17,555 nt of DNA from positions 17,568 to 35,122 of the forward strand of contig NWUY0300014862.1 in assembly GCA_004151065.3 (NCBI GenBank), read 5' to 3'. This stretch comes from Larix sibirica. Taxonomy: Eukaryota; Streptophyta; Pinopsida; Pinales; Pinaceae. This document shows, piece after piece, positions 8,714 to 17,555 of the stretch (position 1 is its first letter; the number at the start of each line of letters is the position of its first letter). Under the pieces are notes generated by a model, which was not told the origin of the DNA, did no database searches, and saw nothing but the letters and a program-made list of their open reading frames with translations. The translations under genes were made by a program, and so were the position numbers.

Positions 8714-8804
8714 ACATATTAGAGAATCATACAGTTGCATGGGGCTCATCAAGAGATTTCCAATGGTACCAAGTTTTCCAAAAATGGACTTAGGATGAGA
8801 AAGT
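8714..8804. other. 91-base island between the N and unit B, absent from unit A
   Basis: This stretch appears only once in the window. It runs without a break into the start of unit B and so represents the left flank of the repeated block. The base before unit A (position 1, C) differs from the base here (8804, T), so the two left flanks may differ too, although only one base is visible. If 9653 is the start of a minus-strand LTR, this island would be part of that LTR. A short open frame that crosses the N into this island is not considered coding. Confidence 0.75.
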
Positions 8805-8843
8805 TATCAGATTGAGAAGTTGGTAGTAACTGGGGTATTTGGC

Positions 8844-9538
8844 CAACTTCCGACTTTCCGAACCCGCAGTGCGGATTGTAGACCTCGGAAATTGGAGACG
8901 TGATTTCTCGGCATGGTGCGTTGGAGTTTTGACTTTCGGACTCCCGTAAGGCGGATCACAGATTGAGGAATTCGAAGAGGCGATTTTCCCATAGTTGGGA
9001 ATTTGGAGTTCCGACTTCCGACTCCTGCAAGTCGGATTGTGGAGCGCGGAAGATGGAGGTGTAATTTGCCCAGAGCATAGAATTTGGCACTTCCGAATTT
9101 TCGACTCCCACGAGGCAGATCACGGATTGTGGAAGTCGGAGAGGTAATTTCTCTGGATTTGTGCACTTTGGGTTCCAACTTTTGACTCCCACATCGTGGA
9201 TTGTGGAGTGCAGAAGTCAAAGTCGTGATTCTACGAAGCTGGGGATTTTTGAGTTCCAAATTCTAACTCCTGCATCGCAGATTGCGGAGTGCGGAATTCG
9301 GAGGCGTGATTCTACGAAGCTGAGAATTTTGGGTGTTCCGACATTCCAACTCCTGCATCGTGGATTGTGGAATGCGGAAATCAAAGGTGTATTTATTTGA
9401 CGTCATGTATTATCGTTCGTCCTTTCCGACTCCTACATCGTGGATTGTGGAAGTCGGAGGTGTAATTCTTGAATTGGCGTGTTGGGGTGTTGACTCCCGA
9501 CTTGTGGATTGCAGCTTGTGGAGTGCGGATTGCGGACC
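8844..9538. repeat. ~81-bp minisatellite, about nine diverged units (unit B)
   Basis: This is the same array as at 41-735, differing at one noticed position (T265 is G9068). The unit number and order are unchanged between the two copies. Tandem arrays usually change copy number quickly by slippage and unequal exchange, so identical structure supports a very recent or allelic origin of the two units. Confidence 0.9.
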
Positions 9539-11448
9539 AAAGTTATTGCGATTGTGTGAAAGTGCATAGTTTGGAAGAAAAAAATTAGCAAGTTGTTTCT
9601 AAGTTTATCCCGCATAGCCTCTAAAGGGCACCAAGGTGACTGGGGACGTTACAACACTTCATGTAATGTAATGTACAGTCAGGTCTTTAAACCAAGCATC
9701 ATTGCATTATTATTCCATTCAATTTCAATTTGATTGTGTTGCATTTGTGTTGATAGTTGAAGATACACATGGGAATACACAACTTCCCTTTATCTTCTTC
9801 ACTCTATGAGCTACTTACATCATGAATGTACGCAAGGAAGTCCCTCCCTCTCCCACGATGTTATTACGTGCGAGGTTGATTTTGTATTGTTAATTAATCA
9901 TAGTCTATCTACAAGTCTTCTCTTAACACTCAACAAATATTTGACTCATTGCATTAGGAGAGTTATGAGGTTCATGCACTAAGGGAAGGATAAGTTTGCA
10001 ACTGGGTTGGGTTCTAAGTTATGTCATCGATGCAATTCAAGCAGCCCCCACTCCATTGATCAAGGGACAACACTGGAGGAACAATGGAAAGATCAAGTAG
10101 AACTATATACATCATTTATTCATCCAATTCAGATGATCAATGGAGGAGGATTATGCCCGCTTGATGTCCATCCCCTTAAATAATATATGGGGAAGCAAGG
10201 GAAAGGCGAGGAATTTTGGTGGGTTGGGCCCTAGCACTATATAATAATTGTGTTTGGCCAAATTGAATCTTGTATTATAAGTAGGGCCCTTTATATATAA
10301 CAATTTGTGGTAAAGGTGCATGTGGTCGGCAATTAAGAATAATAATGCATCTGGGACGAGGTACTCTTCGACACGGAATAAGTAAGTGCACGTTATAGAA
10401 TGAGTACCCAATGAATACCAAGAAAGAATATACCACAAAAGGTTGGCTTTTACCCTAATTGGCCATGTCATTAAAGGCCCCCATGCAAATAAAACTCATT
10501 AATAAAGGGCTATAATAAAAGGGTTGCAGTACTTTTTTTAATTTTGGCAAAGAAATTGATTGCCACCCACTTGTAATTTACCTTGTTAATGATAGGTTGT
10601 TTTTGTTTTACCATTATTATCTATGTTGGGTTGTATTTTTACAATTACAATGATTTTTAACCCCTGCCATAGATAGGTGACTATATGTTCCTCTCTTTTA
10701 TATTAATTATATTACAATGATTTCTTATAATTACTATTTTATATTTATTTGACTTAATTAAAATTTACAAAGTTAATATATTTTTAATATCTCAAATATT
10801 ATGAAACACTCAAAGTAATTATAGTAAATAAATAAATGTCACTATTATAAATAATGTGATATTCAATTGTTTGAGAGATAGATCCATGAATATGTAGACC
10901 AAAATTGCCAGCACACCATAGGACAAAAGGTTGGTCATAAAAAGATAGTAGTTAAGAGTACAATTTTTTTAAAGTGCATCATAGTGAACATAGTTTTCCT
11001 AATCATATGAGATCAATTTCACGGGAAAGACATAGTAGCAGTGTATATGTTTAGAACCAATGTCATTGTCTTTGAGCATAAGATTGAGATCAATTTGTAT
11101 TCTTCGATATCCAATATGGAATTGTCGACTGTCATGGTGATTGTTTATTTTCTCTAAAACTTTCGTAACAATTCAAGTCCCAAGGAGTATGTCCAAGCGA
11201 TGCAGGTTGATACACAAATCCCAAATTTGATTTGACAATTATCTACACAACCGCAAGCTGACACTAAGAAAATATGAACTTCTAGTGTCAACTATATTTT
11301 TTCCCTAAACCTATCCTGATTCTTCATTTTCTCTATAAGAAAATCCTACTCAAGCAACCTTTACTACACACTAATACCAATTTATTAAAATTTGACTCCT
11401 AATTTATTGGAGCATTAATACCCCAACATGATCAAAATGTTGTCACCA

Positions 11449-11466
11449 AATAATAATAATAATAAT
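11449..11466. repeat. (AAT)6 microsatellite (unit B)
   Basis: Same run and repeat number as at 2645-2662. Confidence 0.95.
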
Positions 11467-11806
11467 CTAAATGCGGTGGATATGTCATTGGTTCCTAAAT
11501 GTAGTAGAAGTTGTGTAATTGGTTGGTGACCAAGTGCATTGGAAGACCATCCACTATGTTGTTGTTCACTATAAGGAATCCCATTGTGGTATTTCGTCAT
11601 CACTTTCAATTAACTATAGACATTATATTAAATATAGACATGTAATGATCTATTACAATATATCAAGACATAGGTATTACAAGATATCTAGATATAGGTG
11701 TAGGTGGATAATATAATTTTATATAAATATCATATTTATTGTGAAAAGTCAAATATTTACATTTAAATAATGAAAATGAAGGAATACCACCATAGATAAC
11801 ATTCGT

Positions 11807-11855
11807 TTTTCCCTATATATAAATAATGATTTTATATATATAAGACAAGGGAAAG
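11807..11855. repeat. AT-rich imperfect inverted repeat (unit B)
   Basis: Same structure as at 3003-3051, with no difference noticed. Confidence 0.6.
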
Positions 11856-11881
11856 AATCGATTCATCTTTATACATAGTAG

Positions 11882-11968
11882 GTACTTTGAAACTTCAAAG
11901 AGAGACTTGCAAACACAAGAAATATGTACTTTGAAACTTCAAAAGAGACTTGCAAACACAAGAAATAT
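11882..11968. repeat. Tandem duplication of a 44/43-bp unit (unit B)
   Basis: Same two-unit structure as at 3078-3164, with no difference noticed. Confidence 0.9.
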
Positions 11969-13781
11969 AGCTTGGTTTGTTATATTGATTTTTATGTTAA
12001 AAAAATTAAGAGATGTCTCAGCAAAGTTATAAACAAGGAGATCTTATTATCATTTAGTAGGGTTCATGTTTTAAATTAGAAATTTTATAACTATGCGAAG
12101 AGGGTTTAAATTAACTTATAGATGGCTTTGGCATATTTTGATCAAGTGAATGTCTAGTGGGACCATAGAATTTTCTATCATGGAAGACACGGAGAAATTA
12201 TGTTGTGACTTTCCTTATATTATGAATGAACATTAATCAAGACGAAGTTTCATGAAGGGTGGGTGTATGTAACGCCCCATATTTTGAATTATGCAACTAT
12301 AACTATATTATCATGTGTCATTACATTATTTTGCTTACTTTCTATTTTGACGAGCCACGCTAATGAGACACTCATATGTGGACATATGCACATGTTTATG
12401 TATTGTAGGATATTATTATTTTTTATGATTATTTTTTCATGACGATGATAGATATGTGAGTTCATTAAACATGCAATTAAAAGGAGTAAATTTGGTACAT
12501 TTATACTAGCTTAAAATTATGTTGTGAATGAATACTAGATGTGAGGCATGGTATAAATAAGCATATGTTTCTTATTTTAACATCAATACATAATATGTTG
12601 ATGTATGAAATTTGTTTTATATCTACATGGATATGAGTTATTGTTGAATTAACCTACAGGTTGATGCGCTATGTAATAGCCAAAAGATTGTAGTAATGAG
12701 GTAAATTTGATGTCATGGACATCAAGAAAATAATGTGTATTATAGTTTTCTCTTGTGGTTTCAAACACTACTAATATGTGGGTAAGTGTGATTTTGACAG
12801 GATGCATAGCTTTCCCAGAATGGTTGTTCGATGATGTGACTATAACAAAAATAATTGCACGGTATGGCTCAGTATAGGTTGTTGACCCTGGTTATATCAA
12901 GAAGGGTGGAGTTATTACCCACTGTGTATCCTCTGAAACCTGGAATCATGGGAGGGTTGTGCGGACACATGCTCCCCAAGTTGTGTGATGATAACTGCCA
13001 TTTTCCTATTGGGGAGGCTTGGTCAATATAGTCAACACTTCCACTTATGGGCTATATCTAGGGTTAAGTCTTTATAGTTGACGCTCCAACATATTGCAAC
13101 AGAGAAAATGATAGGATATGGAAGATGGAAGTAGGTTATGGAGGAAGGATGGTTTGAAGTAACGTAGAAGGTTGTTGTGAGTTAGTTATAACAACTTAGT
13201 TACCTTTGTGTGCTAAAATTCTTGCTAAATAATCATGTGTGATGAAATGACTATGTTGTGTCGTTCATATTGAATTATTGTAAACTAGTGTGGTTGTCAG
13301 ATGTTATGATTACTATTTGTATCTTGCATACTTGGATGGGAGCATACATGAACTATGCAATAAAGGCAGTGATTGTTTATGATTAGTACATGGACTTTAT
13401 GTATACACTAGCTATGTATACCTACATTATGCATGTACACTAGTATAATTAATTGATGTATTAATTATTAAATGAATGGTTAATGATCGTATGGAATATT
13501 GAATACATATAATTATGTAGTAGCATTAAATACCCATTTTTACTTTCACTAATTGTTGGTATGATGAATTAAATAGGTATGGTGGAGTGCCATAAATTTT
13601 GGGGGAAAATGTCAAATTCATTTATAAGCTAGCATGAAAGGGAAGACTTTCAATTTTATTTTAATGTTATTCAATTCATTATTTTATTTTAGTTATTTTT
13701 TCCCAAAAATCTAGAAGGGGTGGTTGATGGGTCATAAATGAGGGTGGTTGAGGAGACTTGGGAAAATGTGTAAGAAATTTT

Positions 13782-13790
13782 GATAAATAG
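13782..13790 (+). promoter_or_regulatory. Possible LTR core promoter (TATA-like box), unit B
   Basis: Same GATAAATAG box as in unit A, with AATAAA at 13877. The alternative perfect TATAAATA lies at 12552-12559. Confidence 0.4.
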
Positions 13791-13876
13791 AGAGGGTAAA
13801 GAATAGTTTGGGAGTTCTCATTTTTAGGGAGTTTTTCAATAGGTTGGAGCTTGTTGAGAGGTGGAAGAATTCTTGG

Positions 13877-13882
13877 AATAAA
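13877..13882 (+). terminator. Possible LTR poly(A) signal AATAAA, unit B
   Basis: Same hexamer and context as in unit A. Confidence 0.35.
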
Positions 13883-14250
13883 TATTTCCATTGAACAATA
13901 TTCTTAGAGATATTGTGCGTTACTGTTCTTAGAGTCACGGGCACAGACAACCAAGGAATAGAAAGTTTTCTTGGAGCTAGGAAGTTGGCTAGACTCCTAG
14001 TTGGCAGGGAGGTTTAATTCCATTTAGGGAATTGAAGGAGGACAAAGATATAAATTGTTTCTATTGGGATACTAAGTTACTACATTCTTGGACAAATTCA
14101 GCATCTAAACAAGTGCTTTTCAGTAAGTTATTGCTTTAATTCATGGTATACTTGATAGTTCTCTATTGTCATGGTTATAAGCATGCTTATAATATTAGTT
14201 AGTGAATTTATGGTATTTTATTAAAGAAGTAAGGCCAAAGAACCCTTACA

Positions 14251-15634
14251 CCTGCAACTTTGGAGGTGTGAGCCTCTCTCATGTGTTGCAATCTCTCACC
14301 TTCAAGAACATAGAGCTTGTCTAGCTTGTAGAGTAACCCATCCTAGAAATGATAGCTAGCATTGATATCACCTTCCTCTACGTGGAATTGGAATTGTAGC
14401 TATTGAAATACCTCATTGAAGTCCTCATATTCTATGTATTCATCTTTTATGCATCATGGGTGAAAGGATCCATATGCATAAGAGTACCCAAATTAGTGAT
14501 CTTGGTTGTTGGTGGCTTGATAGCACATATTCGAGCTTGTTTTTACCTCCCTTCTTATATTTGATGATTAGATGGAATTGTTGTAAAAATCCAATCCACT
14601 TGTAGTTTTTTGTTTGGTGTAGCTTATTTTGGGTCGGAAAAATACTATAGCGGCTGGTGATTAGTGTGAATGATGGTCTCCTTTTTCATCAAATAGTGCT
14701 TCCACTTTTTAACAGCTTGAACCAAGGCATAGAGGTCCTTATCATGTGTAGGGTATTTTAGGACATCGTCATGGAACATTTCATAATGATAGCATGTTGG
14801 CATCCCTCCTTGCATCAAAACCACTCCCATAACATACCCACTTTCATATGTCTCCAATTCAAAAGGCTTATGAAAGTTAGGCAATGTGAGAACTGGTGCC
14901 TGACTAATATTTAGCTTCATATATTCAAAGGATTTCTATTGATTCCTTCCCCACCGAAACCCCTTGTTGTTGGTTGTTGTGGAATGGAGATTCAGAGCCA
15001 CAATCGAAAAGGAAGATATGAATTTCCGAAGGTATCCCAAAATATCCTAACTTTAGTGACATTTGTAGGAGTAGGCCACTTAGTGATGGATTCCATTTTT
15101 GCAGGACCAATCTTAAGTTCTGCTCCACCAATCACATACCCTAACTACACCAAAGAGTGCTGAGCAAATTCACATTTATTAATGTTTTCCAATACTTGAT
15201 GTTTTTCAAGGTTTCCAACACCTAATTGAGATGTGAGGTATTCCCTTCCCAAGTAGAACTATAAACCAATATATCATCTAAATACACTATCAAAAATGAA
15301 TCTAAGAAATGGCGCAATACATCATTCATTAAATGCATAAATGTAGATGGTGCATTACACTAACCAAAAGGAATTGCTAACCATTCATATAGACCTTGCC
15401 TAGTCTAGAAGGCAGTCTTCCATGTGTCGTCTTCTTCCACTCATGCCTGGTGGTATCCCAATTTGAGATCCAACTTGGTGAAGTACTTGGCATGCTGCAA
15501 CTAATCTAGAAAATCATCGATCCTAGGCAAAGGGTATTGATTCTTGAAGGTGATCATGATTTACTATCATCCATAGATATTTTCTAGTAGGTGCTATCAT
15601 ACAAAGAAGAGTCATCTGAACATTGGATTAAATA
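14251..15634 (-). pseudogene. Degenerate Ty3/gypsy pol fragment: RT, RNase H, start of integrase (unit B)
   Basis: This is the counterpart of 5447-6830, with no difference noticed. It shares the stops, the frame changes, the intact YLDDIL (15267-15284) and the altered RNase H residues. The fragment was therefore already dead before the two units separated. An uninterrupted 91-codon stretch (14645-14920) from MKLNISQAPVL to HQPL is a remnant of the RNase H domain and not a separate gene. Confidence 0.93.
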
Positions 15635-16600
15635 TAGATTGTGAGCATATGTTGGAGTGTCAAATATTAACTAAACAATTTGTAAATAGTTATGTTGTTT
15701 TACTTCCCTTGTTTTATCATTACTGGAACAACAAGAAACCTTTCATTATATATATGCTTTATCAAGCCATATAAAACTCGCAAGAAACAAAGTACAAAGT
15801 CGATCCGATGGGAGATATCTTAAGAGATGGCATGAACCATAGTTTCAAACGAATGTGTATTGCTTATGAAGCAGTGGTTGTTATGGTACACTTTTTTATT
15901 TACGCAATAGTGTGCATTATATTATAAATGTAAATATACCCAATACACTTTAATACTATGTTTGTAGATGGAACATGAAGGATTTCAATGTCAAACTCGA
16001 TTCAATAGAAAATAACATTCCAAATAAACCCATATACAATATCTCATGCTAGGGATGAAGAAATGAGTCGTGCAATCAGCTTGAGCAATGATATTAATTC
16101 GAGCAATGAACGATGATCATTAAAACTGAATGTTACAAGTTGTATATTTTGGAATGTTTTGACTATGAAAAGCAAATATGTTGTTTAATGTGGACATATT
16201 GTCCCAATTGGATGATGACATGTTATGAATAACTATAAAAATTATTTATTGACATTTTGAATATCGTGGACCTTTATGATGTTCCATTTTTGTATATTGA
16301 AGGATCTCTTCTTTGTATATAACACAAATAAATTTTTATTCTATTTTATTTTCCAGTTCATAAAATTTTATGAAGTTGATTAAATATACATATGATTGAT
16401 ATTATTAGAATGAACATATATACAATCAGTTGATATCTTTGTTTAAATAATACAATAATTTTTTCTAATGATTAATTGACATTTTGGAAAAGAAAAAAAA
16501 ATCCATTCTCATATCCGCAATGTGGAAAACATCAATACTAAAACATATCACTACATTGTATTCATTTTAACTAAATGGTACAATTTATACATATTTACGC
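15635..16600. other. AT-rich region, nothing recognised (unit B)
   Basis: Counterpart of 6831-7796, with no recognisable feature and no difference noticed. Confidence 0.5.
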
Positions 16601-17094
16601 ACTAGTGTTTTTATGAGGGTATTATGCACCATTGTGGAAAAGTGTAATAAAAGCACCATAATCCTAATGAAAATAAAAGCATTGCTTCCTTCAATGACAC
16701 CATTATTGTTATTGCTGCAGTTACAAGAACTTACCATGCACATGATTATAAATGCACCACTACTTTTACATGTGCAATATGCATTTGTGTTTTCATTATA
16801 TAAACTAACCATTGGGGCTTCATAATATATATAATATGCACCAACTGTAATATATATTTTTAAAACCTAGGTACATATCAAGATATATCACACTGGTGCA
16901 TATTATTGATAGAAACACCCCCAATGCTTTCAATATCTCAAATACGCACTAGGGCTTTGAAAATATTTTGTACACGTTGGTGCTTAGTACAGGTTATTTT
17001 TAGGCACCAATAAACGTCAATTCATATTCATATTGAATATATTTTCATGCCAATGTGCCATATCAAATAAGTGCACCGATAAAAATAACCTTCG
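16601..17094. repeat. Cluster of GCACC motifs in both orientations (unit B)
   Basis: Counterpart of 7797-8290 with the same motif arrangement. Overlapping open frames of 70-75 codons on both strands here are side effects of low stop density and not genes. Confidence 0.35.
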
Positions 17095-17406
17095 ACTACC
17101 CAAGAAATTGAGTTATAATAAATATCCATTAAACATCCACTACCAATTGCAAAGGTTTTAAAGAAGTTTTTTTATAATTTTGCACAGCCTTGCAACACTA
17201 AAATCCTTCTCAAAAACATTCACTAAAAAGTGTTTTCTTTATAATAATAAAAAAATAAAATATATTTAACAAAATTAGTAGCATTTAGAATGAAATTGCT
17301 AACAAATATTTATCCTTAGTGCTTTCACATAGGTGATTACATGATCAAAATATATGTGATCCGCCCATTTGGATTGAAAAAAACATATAACATGTGTTTC
17401 ATACAT
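17095..17406. other. AT-rich spacer before the SINE-like element (unit B)
   Basis: Counterpart of 8291-8602, with nothing recognisable. Confidence 0.5.
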
Positions 17407-17555
17407 CTTGAGTGGGCATAATGGTTAAGAACGTGTTTCCTCCTCAAAGGTCACAAGTTCAAATCCGGAGAGGGCTACGGCATGTACACCTCCATAGAAT
17501 TAAGCAATCAAATCATTGTGAGAAGGGGTCCCTTGTCCCACAAACAAGGGGGTAT
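17407..17555 (+). mobile_element. tRNA-derived SINE-like element, running to the window end (unit B)
   Basis: A box TGGGCATAATGG (17413-17424) and B box AGTTCAAATCC (17456-17466) are as in unit A. Here the body continues past the point where unit A meets the N, through TGTGAGAAGGGG and a short hairpin (17530-17550). The 3' end and any target-site duplication lie outside the window, so the length is unknown. Confidence 0.6.
17530..17550 (+). repeat. 7-bp perfect hairpin near the window end
   Basis: CCCTTGT and ACAAGGG are perfect complements separated by CCCACAA. It lies in the body of the SINE-like element after its tRNA-related head. It could be a folded part of the SINE RNA or coincidence. 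It has no U-run behind it, so it is not read as a terminator. Confidence 0.6.

Larger units (their letters stand above)
8714..9653 (-). mobile_element. Possible minus-strand LTR end containing the minisatellite (unit B)
   Basis: This is the same candidate as at 1-850, with its start at 9653 on the minus strand. Here 91 more bases (8714-8804) are visible before the N. No TG at the left edge, read on the plus strand, marks an LTR boundary, so the element would continue beyond the seam. The call rests on the TGTAACGTCCCC terminus and is tentative. Confidence 0.35.
9654..12267. other. Gene-free AT-rich region left of the LTR (unit B)
   Basis: This is the counterpart of 851-3463, one base longer because of C10532 beside a T run. 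It differs at two other noticed sites (T9955, C10961). It has the same (AAT)6 run (11449-11466) with unchanged repeat number, and again no recognisable gene. Confidence 0.55.
12268..14250 (+). mobile_element. Plant LTR-retrotransposon LTR, ~1.98 kb (unit B)
   Basis: This is the counterpart of 3464-5446, with the same termini, the same purine-rich tract to the left and the same flush junction with the pol fragment at 14250/14251. It carries most of the differences between the units: five transitions within 41 bases (13266, 13267, 13293, 13298, 13306) and T13840. The two LTRs lie in separate repeat units. They are not the paired LTRs of one element, so their similarity cannot be used to date an insertion. 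Confidence 0.7.
8805..17516. repeat. Unit B of the ~8.71-kb near-identical direct repeat
   Basis: This is the second copy of 2-8712 and carries the same features in the same order. It is one base longer because of the extra C at 10532. Unlike unit A, both its flanks are visible without an N: 8714-8804 on the left, and 17517-17555 on the right, where the SINE-like element continues. Unit B is therefore the better reference copy. The very low divergence fits allelic difference or a very recent duplication; old, independently decaying tandem copies would have drifted much further. Confidence 0.98.

Noticed and set aside
8608-8793. Open frame crossing the N
   Set aside because: It starts inside the SINE-like element and spans the probable assembly seam, so it is an artefact.
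3464-14250. Paired LTRs of a single retrotransposon (3464-5446 and 12268-14250)
   Set aside because: The sequence between them contains the same flanking DNA seen outside, and the similarity continues far beyond both LTR ends. They are two copies of one locus and not the two ends of one element.

Overview
The window is eukaryotic nuclear repeat DNA, almost certainly from a flowering plant or gymnosperm with a repeat-rich genome. It is AT-rich and has no intact protein gene, operon or ribosome binding site. It holds a decayed plant-type Ty3/gypsy pol fragment, a long LTR with TGTAACG/TTACA ends, a tRNA-derived SINE-like element and a GC-richer minisatellite. I cannot name the species.

The main structure is a direct duplication of about 8.71 kb. 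Positions 2-8712 (unit A) recur at 8805-17516 (unit B) with about ten differences visible by eye. Between them are a single N (8713) and a 91-base island (8714-8804) that has no counterpart in unit A. Identity ends exactly at the N: unit A stops at 8712, while unit B runs past the matching base (17516) into different sequence. This looks more like an assembly seam joining two alleles or two near-identical contigs than a natural tandem array, although a recent true duplication is not excluded.

Each unit has the same order, given here in unit A coordinates: (1) about nine copies of an ~81-bp minisatellite (41-735), ending in TGTAACGTCCCC-type sequence read on the minus strand at 850, a possible minus-strand LTR terminus; (2) 851-3463, AT-rich and without genes, with an (AAT)6 run, an AT-rich hairpin and a 44-bp tandem duplication; (3) a plus-strand LTR, 3464-5446, preceded by a purine-rich tract and containing plausible TATA and poly(A) signals; (4) a minus-strand Ty3/gypsy pol pseudogene, 5447-6830, covering reverse transcriptase, RNase H and the first residues of integrase, cut exactly at the LTR boundary; (5) 6831-7796, nothing recognised; (6) 7797-8290, a cluster of GCACC motifs in both orientations resembling transposon subterminal repeats; (7) an AT-rich spacer; (8) a SINE-like element from about 8603, cut by the N in unit A and continuing to the window end in unit B.

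The parts do not work together as genes. They record nested insertions (an LTR element into an older gypsy copy, with a SINE and other repeats nearby), all inactive by sequence. I found no credible new biological system. The items most worth checking are the duplication and its N seam, a local cluster of five transitions between the two LTR copies, the exact LTR/integrase junction, and the hairpin-forming minisatellite.
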